Origin: Kiritimatiellia bacterium
Lineage (GTDB): Bacteria > Verrucomicrobiota > Kiritimatiellia > UBA8416 > JABMPJ01
Reading direction: 5' to 3'
Length of the DNA: 64,000 nucleotides
Assembly (NCBI GenBank): GCA_030745755.1
Contig: JASLOA010000020.1
Location: 1-64,000 of the forward strand
Shown one piece after another: positions 7,965 to 16,910 of this stretch. Within the stretch, counting starts at the first letter, position 1. Each line of letters starts with the position of its first letter. Made by a program: the position numbers and the translations under genes. The notes beneath the pieces were generated by a model. It was not told the DNA's origin, did no database searches, and saw only the letters and a list, made by a program, of their open reading frames with translations.

Positions 7965-9266
7965 ATGAGTGCTTCCGAACCACAACCTTCAAGCCGTCTG
8001 CGGCTGTCGTCCATGCCACTAGCCGTCGTGCTCATGGCAGTGGCCGTCGTGTTGATGCTGGCCGGCGTACTGCCCGTGCGCGGGGGCGGCCAGGAATCTC
8101 TGTTTCGCTCACCCGTGCTCTTCTTCGTTCTAACGCTTCTCGGTGCGTCCACTGTTGCCTGCACCTTGCGGCGCAAACTGACCCTGCGCAGCATCGGCTA
8201 TCATCTCGCGCACGCCAGCGCGGTCCTTATCATGATCGGTGCCATGATCGGCGCTCTTGCGGAGAAGAAATTCGATGTCCAGTTAGAGCTCGCGACGCCC
8301 CCGCTTCATAGCGTGCGACTGTCGGATGGAGCGTCTGTTGATCTCGGGTTTGGGATTGCGGTTGAATCTTTCCACGTCGACAGGTATCCGCCCAACCTGC
8401 TTGTGCTCAAGGACAATACCGTCGTCGGTGAGCATCGGCTCGCACCCGATGCCGAAGTGAGCGTGGGGGAGGGCTCTCTCACAGTCGCCCGTGTTCTGCC
8501 TCATGCAGATATCCGCGATATTGAACTCGACGGCACGCCTGAGCTCATTGTGGGTGATCCGGCCGCTCCCATTGCACGCGTGGCAACGGATACCAGCGGT
8601 GAGCAGCGGGTGTCGCTTCCGGATGGCAGTTCCCTGTTCATTGCCCGCGCCTACAACAACCTGCCCAACATGCGAATGGGACATACCTTTCGTGAGACTG
8701 CCTATCCGGTCCGCCCCGGCCTCATTCTACATGTCATGGCCAGCAACCAGGTGGCTATTCTCTCACTGGCCGCCGGCGAAGCCGCCCGGATGCTCTCGCC
8801 GTCCGACCCTGCCAAGGCGCCGCCTATCCCGCCGCTCTACTACAGTTTCCCGGACGTGAAGGATGTCACGGTCAGTTCCTCCGACAATCCGGACCTACCG
8901 TTTGCTGCCGAGCTGTTATTCGACAACGGCGCTCACACCTATCTCCTGGAGCGTGGTGCCCACCTTGGGGATGCGGCGGAGCGAGACGGACATAGGGTTG
9001 TTCTCGACCGTGCGGCCGACCGGCGTTACGAAGCCGGACTCGTTCTGGAGGTGGATGGTGAGTCGCGGAAACGCCAGTTGGTCATCAACAAGCCTATCGA
9101 CGTGGCTGGGTGGAGGATCTACTTGAACTCATACGACTCGCAGGCGATGCGCCATGTGACGCTTACGCTGCGGCGTGATCCCGGCGACCGCCTCGTGGTT
9201 GCCGGTGTCCTGGGCCTGATGATTGGCACTGTGGTCACCTTCTTCATCCGGAGGAAGTCCGCATGA
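7965..9266 (+). CDS. resB: ResB-like cytochrome c biogenesis protein
   Basis: A 433-residue membrane protein with three N-terminal transmembrane helices (about 17-38, 45-62 and 75-98), a periplasmic domain of about 300 residues and a C-terminal helix (about 405-425) ending FIRRKSA. That is the ResB/Ccs1 topology of system II cytochrome c maturation, which moves haem across the membrane with CcsA and joins it to apocytochromes. The tail YLNSYDSQAM lies in the conserved region before the last helix. The start MSASEP is the first Met after the upstream stops; the bases before it are not gene-like. It overlaps the next gene by four bases (ATGA), so the pair is translationally coupled. Confidence 0.8.
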   Translation: MSASEPQPSSRLRLSSMPLAVVLMAVAVVLMLAGVLPVRGGGQESLFRSPVLFFVLTLLGASTVACTLRRKLTLRSIGYHLAHASAVLIMIGAMIGALAEKKFDVQLELATPPLHSVRLSDGASVDLGFGIAVESFHVDRYPPNLLVLKDNTVVGEHRLAPDAEVSVGEGSLTVARVLPHADIRDIELDGTPELIVGDPAAPIARVATDTSGEQRVSLPDGSSLFIARAYNNLPNMRMGHTFRETAYPVRPGLILHVMASNQVAILSLAAGEAARMLSPSDPAKAPPIPPLYYSFPDVKDVTVSSSDNPDLPFAAELLFDNGAHTYLLERGAHLGDAAERDGHRVVLDRAADRRYEAGLVLEVDGESRKRQLVINKPIDVAGWRIYLNSYDSQAMRHVTLTLRRDPGDRLVVAGVLGLMIGTVVTFFIRRKSA

Positions 9267-10039
9267 TGAAAGCGTTCATGGGTATGGCCCTGATTCTGCA
9301 TATGCTGGCGCTCTTGCTCCGCTTTCTGCGGCGTCCGCGCCTCGGCTTTATGTCGTTCCTGGCCGCTTCGCTTATCTGCCTGGTCATCGTGGGACTGGAC
9401 TGGGCCGCCGCCGGGCAGCCGCCTTTCTCGAGTATGCACCACGTCATGCTCGTCCTGGGCGGTTGCGCCTTGCCGGCCTACGCTGTGCTGGTGCTTGGAC
9501 GCGGGCTGACCTGGATGACGCCCGCCTTTCCGCTGGCCGGCGCGATTCCGCTGGTCATGGCTCTGGTGTTCCGGCGCGACGAAGCGTGGCATCTTGCCCC
9601 GGCCTTGCAGTCGCCATGGTTCGTGCCGCACGTGATAGCCTACATGATCTCCTACTCGCTCGCGCTCATCGCGTTCCTCCTGCTCGCGGCCGGCTTCATC
9701 AGAAAGTCGGTCAGCGATCGGTCGTTCGATGCCGCCAAACTTGAGACCGGCAGCTACGAGATCCTGTCGATCGCCTTTCCGCTTATGACCTTCGGTATGC
9801 TTTCCGGCGCACTCTGGGCCAACCAGATATGGGGCGACTATTGGTCGTGGGACTCCAAGGAGACGTGGTCGCTCATCACCTGGTTCCTCTACCTCTGCTA
9901 TTTCCACTGCCGCAAACACGGCGCCCTGCGTAGACACGCCAACCTGGCCCACGCCCTCGCCTTCCTCGCGATGTTGACCACCTTCCTCTTGGTCAACCTG
10001 CTTCCCAAACTGGCCAGCAAGCTGCATAGCTACGTGTAA
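9263..10039 (+). CDS. ccsA: CcsA/ResC-like cytochrome c assembly protein
   Basis: A 258-residue protein with about eight transmembrane helices. It carries the haem-handling tryptophan-rich (WWD-type) segment WGDYWSWDSKETWSLITW near residues 192-209, typical of the CcmC/CcmF/CcsA family. Conserved His residues flank it (WHLAPAL and FVPHVIAY before, YFHCRKHG after). With ResB it forms the system II haem exporter and cytochrome c synthetase. The pair alone is enough for system II, but no thiol-reducing partner (CcdA, ResA) is in the window. It implies that the cell makes c-type cytochromes, which fits the menaquinone operon further along. Confidence 0.85.
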   Translation: MMKAFMGMALILHMLALLLRFLRRPRLGFMSFLAASLICLVIVGLDWAAAGQPPFSSMHHVMLVLGGCALPAYAVLVLGRGLTWMTPAFPLAGAIPLVMALVFRRDEAWHLAPALQSPWFVPHVIAYMISYSLALIAFLLLAAGFIRKSVSDRSFDAAKLETGSYEILSIAFPLMTFGMLSGALWANQIWGDYWSWDSKETWSLITWFLYLCYFHCRKHGALRRHANLAHALAFLAMLTTFLLVNLLPKLASKLHSYV

Positions 10040-10121
10040 TCCTGCCCTCGCGTGTCAGTGAGATTCGTGGCACCTCGACCCTATTCCTGGTGTAATAGCC
10101 TCTCTTGTCTTCCTGCCGGAG

Positions 10122-10150
10122 TAGACAGTCCGATGGCTTCCTGCTAGGGT
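10122..10150 (+). promoter_or_regulatory. Predicted promoter with six-base leader
   Basis: TAGACA and TAGGGT are separated by 17 bases; the ATG follows the second box by only six bases, with no Shine-Dalgarno sequence. This suggests a leaderless or very short-leader transcript. Confidence 0.35.
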
Positions 10151-10156
10151 TGCTCT

Positions 10157-10456
10157 ATGGATATCTATCCCCTCATCGTAGAACGACTGAAATGGGATGA
10201 AACAGTCTTGGACCGGGCAATCGAGGTGCTCGATAAATGGGATGAGCGAGAGGTGGGACCGGCCAGGCGCCGTAACGAATGGCGCAAGCTGCTGCTGGCG
10301 GCTAAAGCAGGTGAAGAAGGCTATAACGCGCTCCTCGAATTGCTTTCGGATTCCGGCGATGAGGCGCGGCGACTCAAAGACTTTGCGCCCTTTGCCGGCA
10401 TTCTTCCGCGCGAAGACAGACGCAAGGCTTTTCTCCAATGCACCTACGATCACTAA
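10157..10456 (+). CDS. Small hypothetical protein, partner of the next gene
   Basis: A 99-residue acidic protein, predicted mostly helical, with no signal peptide or membrane segment and no recognised family. Notable stretches are LDKWDEREVGPARRRNEWRK and LPREDRRKAF. It overlaps the following gene by 19 bases, so the two are coupled. A small protein ahead of a nucleotidyltransferase-fold gene is a layout seen in some toxin-antitoxin and defence pairs, but no sequence motif supports that role here. Codon use resembles its neighbours. Confidence 0.55.
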   Translation: MDIYPLIVERLKWDETVLDRAIEVLDKWDEREVGPARRRNEWRKLLLAAKAGEEGYNALLELLSDSGDEARRLKDFAPFAGILPREDRRKAFLQCTYDH

Positions 10457-10971
10457 AGCACGTAATTGAAGCGGTCAGCGCATTGGTCCATCCGGATCAG
10501 ATTGTCGTTATGGGGTCATCGTCGCTTCTCGCATATGACGCCGCTCTAGGCGAGGAAGGTCAGCCGCTTGAGCTGAGCCTTGATGCAGACTTGTTGATTG
10601 AGCCGATTGACGGTGCCCAAGTCGCTATTCTTCATGAGGCGCTGGGTGAGGGGAGTCTCTTCCATCGCGAGTACGGAGTCTATGTAGATCTGCTTCGTCC
10701 TGAGATTGAAGAGACCTTGCCTCCCGGGTGGCGCGACCGCTGTGTACCCATGGAAGTCTCAGATAACATCGTCTGCCTTGACCCCTATGATCTGGCCGTG
10801 GCGAAGTTGTGTGTAGCTCGAGACAAGGACATGGAATTACTACAGGGGCTTGTGCATCGCGGGCTCATTCGCTTGGATGAGTTGCAGGCGCGTTATCAGG
10901 ACACCCCGATGGACGAACGCCGGATGTTTCGGGCCGGGCGTGCTCTCGGGAAGCTGAAGCCGCAAGGCTGA
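10438..10971 (+). CDS. Nucleotidyltransferase-fold protein (DUF6036-like)
   Basis: A 177-residue protein. MGSSSLLAYDAAL (about 25-37) followed by LSLDADLLIEP (about 50-60) resembles the GS-x-D-x-D pattern of the pol-beta nucleotidyltransferase fold. EYGVYVDLLRPE would carry a third acidic residue. The region LDPYDLAVAKLCVARDKD matches a stretch common in DUF6036/AbiEii-type proteins. These families include toxin or abortive-infection components, but many members are uncharacterised. It is translated from a frame overlapping the previous gene. The substrate is unknown. Confidence 0.6.
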   Translation: MHLRSLKHVIEAVSALVHPDQIVVMGSSSLLAYDAALGEEGQPLELSLDADLLIEPIDGAQVAILHEALGEGSLFHREYGVYVDLLRPEIEETLPPGWRDRCVPMEVSDNIVCLDPYDLAVAKLCVARDKDMELLQGLVHRGLIRLDELQARYQDTPMDERRMFRAGRALGKLKPQG

Positions 10972-10989
10972 CCTGGTCTGCCCCCTGGC

Positions 10990-11535
10990 TCACGCACCCA
11001 CACACTCCGCCTCGCCGATCTCTCTGCACCAATGCAGTGCGTCTTCCATGACCGGGACTTCGACTTTCACTCTCTCGCACACCTTGTCGACAATCTTGGA
11101 GTAGAGCTTCAGCCCCACCAGCGCATCCGATCCCATCTCGTGGTCATGGAACAGTTCTCTGTCCCGGTCACTGAAGTCCAGTCCGGTCTGTACCATGTTG
11201 TCTGCCAGGTCGTACCCGATATCGTAGCCGCTCAGCAGCAGGCGTGTGGGGCCCGACTTCATGCTGCAGAGCGATTCGAACCAGTCCTTGCAGTTGTGAA
11301 TCGAGTCCACCTTCAGCAGCTCAAGCAGCCGTCGTTCCCTTTTCAGGAGTTCTTTGATATCCTTGGTCGGCACGGCGCAGATCGAAAGGTAGAGCAGTTT
11401 CGAGATCAGCACGGCATACCCACCACCATATTGCGCACACGCCGTCAGTCCGTACTTCTTCTGCAGCGTCATTACAAAAGGCACGCTCTTGCCCACCACC
11501 TCCGCCAGAGCTTTGAGATTCATGGTTGATATCAT
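10990..11535 (-). CDS. Hypothetical protein with possible HTH N terminus
   Basis: A 181-residue soluble protein I do not recognise. The first 25 residues (LAEVVGKSVPFVMTLQKKYG) could form a helix-turn-helix, and the stretch PTKDIKELLKRERRLLELLK that follows is a charged helix, a layout loosely like MerR-type regulators. Six Cys residues are spread along the chain (for example LSICAV, HNCKDW, SLCSMK and the end EAECVGA). It starts five bases after the stop of the nuclease-HhH gene on the same strand, so the two are likely cotranscribed. An alternative start is the Met at residue 5. Confidence 0.55.
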   Translation of the reverse strand: MISTMNLKALAEVVGKSVPFVMTLQKKYGLTACAQYGGGYAVLISKLLYLSICAVPTKDIKELLKRERRLLELLKVDSIHNCKDWFESLCSMKSGPTRLLLSGYDIGYDLADNMVQTGLDFSDRDRELFHDHEMGSDALVGLKLYSKIVDKVCERVKVEVPVMEDALHWCREIGEAECVGA

Positions 11536-11539
11536 GGCA

Positions 11540-12382
11540 TCAATGGAACGTGATATGATTCAAGAGATTGGTCAGGATAGGGCGTGAGATGCCGGGGACC
11601 AGGCCCAGATCCTCGGGTGTTCTGAAGGGGCGGTGCTCCATGATGCGGCGTGCCGTCACAGGGCCGACACCAGTGATGGTCTCGAGCTCTTCCGGGGGGG
11701 CTGTGTTGATGTTGATCTTGCCCGTGGGTTGGGCCTCGCGTTCGATCTGCTTGAGCTCCTCGACCTCGCTGCGGGCGGCGGCGCGGAGCGCAACGAGACG
11801 GCTGCTGTCAGTCTCGGCCCAGATGCCGCGCCGGTCCAACATGGCCCCATGTTCGGTGTCTGAAAGACGGGCGGCGGCTTCGGCGGCGGTGGTCCCGTCC
11901 GGGAGCGTGCGCCTGACACCGTAGGCCCTGGCAAGGCCGTTCTTGATGAGCAGTTGCCCCATGTCTTCTCCGTCGCCGGTTGTGACAATGGCGTAGTAGC
12001 GATCTTTGCGGGAACGACCGGGCGCCGTTGCGAAGGCCGTGTGTACGCTGAATGGCTGGCTTAACTGCTTCTTGGTGAAGGCGGCGGCCTGGCGCCCGAA
12101 ATGCGTCGTGCGGCCATGGCCCGGCAGGCCGAAGTAGCGGGTCTGACTCCGCACGCGCCTCGCATCAGTCGCCGAAGCGGCATGTGACTCAGCGCAGTCA
12201 ATGTAGTATAGCCGGATCGTAAGTTCCTTGTCCGCATGCAGAATCTTGAAGCTGTCCCCATCGTTCCAGCGGGAGGGGACGAGAGTGACACCATCGAGAC
12301 GCTGCAAATCGGCTGCCTGGGCGTGCAGAGCCAGTGCGGCGAAGAAGATTGCCCAACCCGTTAACTGTTTATGCGACAACAT
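11540..12382 (-). CDS. Secreted SNase-like nuclease with C-terminal HhH (ComEA-like)
   Basis: A 280-residue protein with a signal peptide (about 1-23, cleavage near AQA-AD). A staphylococcal-nuclease-like OB-fold domain (about 25-185) shows the metal and phosphate-binding stretches NDGDSFKIL and IRLYYIDCAES. A helix-hairpin-helix domain (about 220-280, ININTAPPEELETITGVG and GLVPGISRPILT) resembles ComEA, a DNA-uptake receptor. It is expected in the periplasm or on the cell surface, binding DNA through HhH and possibly cutting it. The combination suggests a role in extracellular DNA processing or competence, but no com genes are nearby. A TATAGT box eight bases before the ATG suggests a short leader. 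Confidence 0.75.
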   Translation of the reverse strand: MLSHKQLTGWAIFFAALALHAQAADLQRLDGVTLVPSRWNDGDSFKILHADKELTIRLYYIDCAESHAASATDARRVRSQTRYFGLPGHGRTTHFGRQAAAFTKKQLSQPFSVHTAFATAPGRSRKDRYYAIVTTGDGEDMGQLLIKNGLARAYGVRRTLPDGTTAAEAAARLSDTEHGAMLDRRGIWAETDSSRLVALRAAARSEVEELKQIEREAQPTGKININTAPPEELETITGVGPVTARRIMEHRPFRTPEDLGLVPGISRPILTNLLNHITFH

Positions 12383-12390
12383 GGGTGAGG

Positions 12391-12396
12391 ACTATA
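12391..12396 (-). promoter_or_regulatory. -10 box of the nuclease-HhH gene
   Basis: TATAGT on the minus strand, eight bases before the ATG. No good -35 box at 17 bases and no Shine-Dalgarno sequence. Confidence 0.3.
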
Positions 12397-12535
12397 GCAG
12401 GTTGTCGCGTGAGATGGAACCCTTCGAAGATGCGCATCGACAAAGTGGTAGACACTCGTGCTGAATGGCGCTCCGTTGCCGACGTTCGTCGGCCAGTTGC
12501 CCTTCGGGCTGCGGGGTGTTTGGGTATTTCGCTCA

Positions 12536-12565
12536 TTGTATGGCACGGGTTGCTTCGAGTATAAC
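12536..12565 (+). promoter_or_regulatory. Promoter of the glycogen cluster
   Basis: TTGTAT, 18 bases, then TATAAC. The debranching-enzyme ATG follows after six bases with no Shine-Dalgarno sequence, which suggests a leaderless mRNA. Confidence 0.45.
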
Positions 12566-12571
12566 TCGGCA

Positions 12572-15500
12572 ATGCCAGTAGCCCAGACTCCCCGACCCGG
12601 GACGCGGTATCGCCGTTTTCGGGGTGATACGCTCACGTTCACGCTGACCTGTGGGTCAGCATGCACGGGATCGGCCTTCCTGCGCACCAACATCGGGTGG
12701 GCGGAAGTGCGACGCCAGGAGGTCGTGGCGCTTGTCGAGGAACAGACCCCTGTTCTGGATCGTGATTGGCACGATGTGCCGATGCGCCCGATCGGTGACT
12801 CGCAGTGGGAGCTGACGCTGGGGCTCTGTGAGGTGGGGCGTTTCGAGGCCAAGCCCTACCTGCTGCCCGGTCCGGGCCAGGCGCCCGTGTGGGACCAGGG
12901 CGACAACGTGGTCATCAAGGTTGAACCGGCCGAAACGGTCTGTGCCAACTCGGTCTACAGTGCGTTTGTTCGTCAGTTTGGTCCCAACCAGACCGCCGGG
13001 GCGGTATCGGCTGAACAGAGCAAAGCCGCGCAAGGCCTGGACAAGGCCGGCTTCACGGTGATTCCACGCTCCGGCACGTTTCGCGACTTGATCGCAGAGC
13101 TCGATCACATCATCGGCACGCTCGGGTTCAGCACACTGCATCTCCTGCCGGTACATCCCGTTCCCACGACCTATGCCCGCATGGGACGGTTCGGGAGTCC
13201 GTTTGCTCCGCTCGACTTCATGGATGTTGATCCGGCCCATGCCGAGTTCGACCGCAAAACGACTCCGCTTGAGCAGTACATTGAGCTGATCGATGCGATC
13301 CATGCACGGGGCGGTCGGCTGCTCATGGATATCCCGGCCAACCACACCGGCTGGGCGTCGCACATGCAGAATGAACACCCGGAATGGTTTGCGCGTCACC
13401 GCGACAGTAGCTTCCGGTCGCCCGGCGCCTGGGGGGTCACCTGGGAGGATCTCTCCGAGCTGGACTACGGGGCAGGGCAGCCGCTCTGGGAGGCTATGGC
13501 GGAGGTCTTCCTGCGTTGGTGTCGCTTTGGTGTGGATGGGTTCCGCTGCGACGCGGGCTATATGGTGCCGTATGAGGCGTGGTGTTACATCATTGCCAAG
13601 GTGCGGGCCCAGTTCCCGGACACGATCTTTCTTCTCGAAGGGCTTGGTGGACCGCGCTGGCTGACAGAGCACCTGTTGGACGGCGCCAACATGAACTGGG
13701 CCTACTCCGAACTGTTTCAGAGCTGTTCGGCCCGCCAGATTGAAGCGGAGGTCATGGGCGGTGTGCGCATGGCCGATACGCGCGGCCTGATGATGCACTA
13801 TGCCGAAACCCACGACAACACCCGTATGGCTGCTGCCTCCCCCGCCTATTCCCGCATGCGGACCGCCCTGACGGCGTTGACCTCGACCGAGGGGGCCTTC
13901 GGGATCACGGCCGGTGTGGAGTGGTTTGCCACCGAGCGCGTTGATGTACACGGCGCGACGTCGTTGAACTGGGGCGCCGATGTCAGCCAGGTGGACGAGA
14001 TAGGCCGACTCAACGCATTGCTGGCCTCACATCCGGCCTTTGGCGCCGGGGCTGAGTTTCAGTGGATCATCCAGCCGGGCGGGCATACGGTGGCCGTCAG
14101 GCGGAGCGGGCACGCGGGCGCCCGCGTCATGGTGCTGGCCAACCTGGACTGCGATCACCCGCAAGACGTGCGCTGGGCGTGCGCCGATTTTGCGGCCGGC
14201 GAAGGCGCGGTGGACTTGCTTACCGGACATCCTGTTGCGCCTGCCGAAGAAGCGGACCAGTTCCGTGTCACCTTGGAGCCCGCCGCTGTGCTGTGCCTGG
14301 GGATTGAGTCTGTGCATGAGGAAGACCTTCCTGAGCCGCCCGCCGTGCGCCGGCAGCGTGCCCGCGCCGCGGTTCTTGAACTGCAGGCCGTCGTCACGGG
14401 TTGTGGCGATGTAGGCGATCTGGATGTCGACGCCGAAGCCGACCGCTACCTGGCCGATCCGGCGGCCTACTGGCGGGCGCTCTCCCCGCGCGGGGCCTTT
14501 GCCTTGACCACGTGGCAGTGGCCGCAAGACCTGTCGCGCGATGTCATGTGGCCCGATGGGCATGCCCTGCTTGTGCGGTGTCCGCACCCGGTCCGAATTG
14601 ACTTGGAGGAAGGTGGGGCCGTTACCTGCCGTGCCCGCAGCTTCAAGGCTGATGACGGACACGTGGTCCTGTTGCCACCACGTATCGCCCCGGATGACGC
14701 CGTGGCAATACGCCGTGCTGTCCTGCATCTCTGCGTGCATGATCCGGCCGGTACGCAACGCGGTGATGACACGCTTCTACTGCTTTCCGGTCAGAGCGCA
14801 GCGCCCGAGGTCATGCTCCAGGGCGCCGAGGCTGCCGCGCGCAGCACCTATGCCCTTTGCACAAACGGACGGGGCGCCATGGCGCAGGTGCGCGCTGCAT
14901 GGGGCGAGATCGAGAGTCAATATGATGCACTCCTGGCGGCCAATCTCCACCCCGACTTCCCTGTCGATCGACAGGTTATGCTGACACGGTGCCGCGTGTG
15001 GGTCGTCTACCAGGGCTACCACCAGGCCTTGGGCCAAACCTGTCTGCGGACCTTCGGGCAAGAGCCGGAGGGCGACGTGCAGTGGCGATTCGATGTTCCG
15101 GTGGGGCGTGGGAAAGTGATCACGCTCGATGTGGCATTACGTATGTTGCGCGGCGAGAACGCCGTGCAGCTGGCGTTTACCCGCGTTGCCGATGGCATGG
15201 ATGGTGAGGCGTTGCCCCCCGGTGAATCTGTTCGCCTTGTGGTTCGTCCCGATGTTGAAGACCGTATCAACCACGGAAAGACGAAGGCCTTTTCCGGCCC
15301 GGAAGCCCACTGGTCGCAGGCGGTTGAGCCGATGCGGGAGGGCTTCCTGTTTCGACCCGACCCATCCCGTGCTCTGCGTGTGACGGTGACGGCGGGCACC
15401 TTCCATTGGGAGCCGGAGTGGACCTACATGGTGCAGCACCCGCACGAGGCCGACCGTGGCCTGGACGCCGAATCGGACCTCTTCAGTCCGGGCTACCTCG

Positions 15501-16804
15501 CCTGCGAGCTGGCTGAAGGGGGTGAGACGGTTCTGAACGCGGCGATAGAGGTACCCCAGTCGTCCCGTTTTGCCCCCGCAGACCTGGCAGAACCCAACGA
15601 TTCAGACACGACCTCTCTACTGGCCGTACTGCGGCGCGCCATGGATGCCTTCGTGGTACGGCGGGACGATTCGATGACCGTGATCGCGGGCTATCCCTGG
15701 TTCCTGGATTGGGGGCGCGATACGCTGATCTGCCTGCGCGGCATGATTGCAGCGGGGATGCATGCGGAGTGTCGCGATATTCTGCGCCAGTTTGCCCGCT
15801 TCGAGACACAGGGCACATTGCCCAACATGATTCGGGGTGATGATGATTCAAACCGTGACACCTCCGATGCCCCGCTCTGGTTTGTGGTGTCCTGCCAGGA
15901 TCTGCTGGATGCGGGCGATGCCGCGCTGCTCGATATGGACTGTGACGGGCGGTCGCTCAGGGATGTCATTCGGTCGATCGTTACGCATTACCGTGAAGGC
16001 ACGGCCAACGGCATTGTTATGGATGCCGACAGCGGGCTGGTGTTCAGTCCCTCGCATTATACCTGGATGGATACAAATCACCCGGCCGGCACCCCGCGCG
16101 AGGGATATCCTATTGAAATCCAGGCGCTCTGGTATCGGGCCCTGGCGTTCCTGGCGCAGGTGGACGCTGATGATGAGATCGCATCCCTGGCTGCCAAGGT
16201 GCAGGCATCAATAGGCACGCTGTACGTGCGTTCCGGTGGTGCAGGGCTTTCTGACTGCCTGCATGGGGCGCCCGGGACGTCTGCCGCAGAGGCCGTGGCC
16301 GACGACCACGTCCGCTCCAATCAGCTACTGGCGGTGACGCTTGCGGCGGTGACCGATGCCGATATCTGCACGGCGGTTCTGACTGCCTGCGAAGAGCTCC
16401 TGGTGCCGGGGGCGATTCGGAGCCTGGCCGATCGGCCTGTGACGCATGAACTGCCCGTGTGGCGTGATGGCGAGCTGCTCAATAACCCGCAGCACCCGTA
16501 CCAGGGCCAGTACCGTGGCGATGAAGACAGGCGGCGCAAACCGGCCTATCACAACGGGACAGCCTGGACGTGGCCGTTTCCCTCCTATTGCGAAGCGCTG
16601 GTCCAGGTCCACGGACCGGCCGCCAGCGACACCGCGCTCGCGCTGCTGCACAGCAGCGAAGTGCTGCTCAACCGGGGGTGTATCGGGCAGATTCCCGAGA
16701 TCCTCGATGGCGATGCTCCGCATGCCGATCGGGGTTGCGGCGCCCAGGCCTGGGGCGTCACCGAGCTCTACCGCGTGCTTGCACTTCTGCAGGGAAACGC
16801 ATAG
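12572..16804 (+). CDS. Two-domain glycogen debranching enzyme (GH13-like plus GDE_C/GH133)
   Basis: A 1410-residue protein. After a beta-rich N-terminal domain (about 1-115), a GH13 alpha-amylase-type barrel spans about 150-450. It shows the nucleophile Asp in VDGFRCDAGYM (about 328), the acid/base Glu in FLLEGLGG (about 356) and the transition-state Asp in ETHDNTR (about 413). A long beta-rich middle leads to a C-terminal amylo-alpha-1,6-glucosidase domain (about 1010-1400) with GYPWFLDWGRDTLICL near 1040. Two catalytic domains on one chain recall the eukaryotic enzyme AGL, where the N-terminal part moves maltotriose and the C-terminal part removes the branch glucose. It heads the glycogen cluster. 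The first ATG after the -10 box is taken as start; an upstream ATG would add 38 residues that cover the promoter. Confidence 0.85.
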   Translation: MPVAQTPRPGTRYRRFRGDTLTFTLTCGSACTGSAFLRTNIGWAEVRRQEVVALVEEQTPVLDRDWHDVPMRPIGDSQWELTLGLCEVGRFEAKPYLLPGPGQAPVWDQGDNVVIKVEPAETVCANSVYSAFVRQFGPNQTAGAVSAEQSKAAQGLDKAGFTVIPRSGTFRDLIAELDHIIGTLGFSTLHLLPVHPVPTTYARMGRFGSPFAPLDFMDVDPAHAEFDRKTTPLEQYIELIDAIHARGGRLLMDIPANHTGWASHMQNEHPEWFARHRDSSFRSPGAWGVTWEDLSELDYGAGQPLWEAMAEVFLRWCRFGVDGFRCDAGYMVPYEAWCYIIAKVRAQFPDTIFLLEGLGGPRWLTEHLLDGANMNWAYSELFQSCSARQIEAEVMGGVRMADTRGLMMHYAETHDNTRMAAASPAYSRMRTALTALTSTEGAFGITAGVEWFATERVDVHGATSLNWGADVSQVDEIGRLNALLASHPAFGAGAEFQWIIQPGGHTVAVRRSGHAGARVMVLANLDCDHPQDVRWACADFAAGEGAVDLLTGHPVAPAEEADQFRVTLEPAAVLCLGIESVHEEDLPEPPAVRRQRARAAVLELQAVVTGCGDVGDLDVDAEADRYLADPAAYWRALSPRGAFALTTWQWPQDLSRDVMWPDGHALLVRCPHPVRIDLEEGGAVTCRARSFKADDGHVVLLPPRIAPDDAVAIRRAVLHLCVHDPAGTQRGDDTLLLLSGQSAAPEVMLQGAEAAARSTYALCTNGRGAMAQVRAAWGEIESQYDALLAANLHPDFPVDRQVMLTRCRVWVVYQGYHQALGQTCLRTFGQEPEGDVQWRFDVPVGRGKVITLDVALRMLRGENAVQLAFTRVADGMDGEALPPGESVRLVVRPDVEDRINHGKTKAFSGPEAHWSQAVEPMREGFLFRPDPSRALRVTVTAGTFHWEPEWTYMVQHPHEADRGLDAESDLFSPGYLACELAEGGETVLNAAIEVPQSSRFAPADLAEPNDSDTTSLLAVLRRAMDAFVVRRDDSMTVIAGYPWFLDWGRDTLICLRGMIAAGMHAECRDILRQFARFETQGTLPNMIRGDDDSNRDTSDAPLWFVVSCQDLLDAGDAALLDMDCDGRSLRDVIRSIVTHYREGTANGIVMDADSGLVFSPSHYTWMDTNHPAGTPREGYPIEIQALWYRALAFLAQVDADDEIASLAAKVQASIGTLYVRSGGAGLSDCLHGAPGTSAAEAVADDHVRSNQLLAVTLAAVTDADICTAVLTACEELLVPGAIRSLADRPVTHELPVWRDGELLNNPQHPYQGQYRGDEDRRRKPAYHNGTAWTWPFPSYCEALVQVHGPAASDTALALLHSSEVLLNRGCIGQIPEILDGDAPHADRGCGAQAWGVTELYRVLALLQGNA

Positions 16805-16910
16805 AGTCGCCCCGAATTTCGTGATGTGAAGTCTCTCCGCCTGTGCCATGCCCCACGTGGGGCTACATACGCGGAGACAGAGCTCATTAACTGTTGAAAG
16901 ATATGTAATC

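Noticed and set aside
12493-12530. Possible seventh hairpin-element copy (GCCCTTCGGGC stem-loop)
   Set aside because: The inner stem-loop is identical to C6, but the outer stem does not pair and there is no AGC junction. It may be chance or a fully decayed copy.
12656-13951. 431-codon open frame on the minus strand inside the debranching gene
   Set aside because: It lies antisense to a well-supported enzyme with catalytic motifs and shows no recognisable domain. It is a shadow frame typical of GC-rich DNA.
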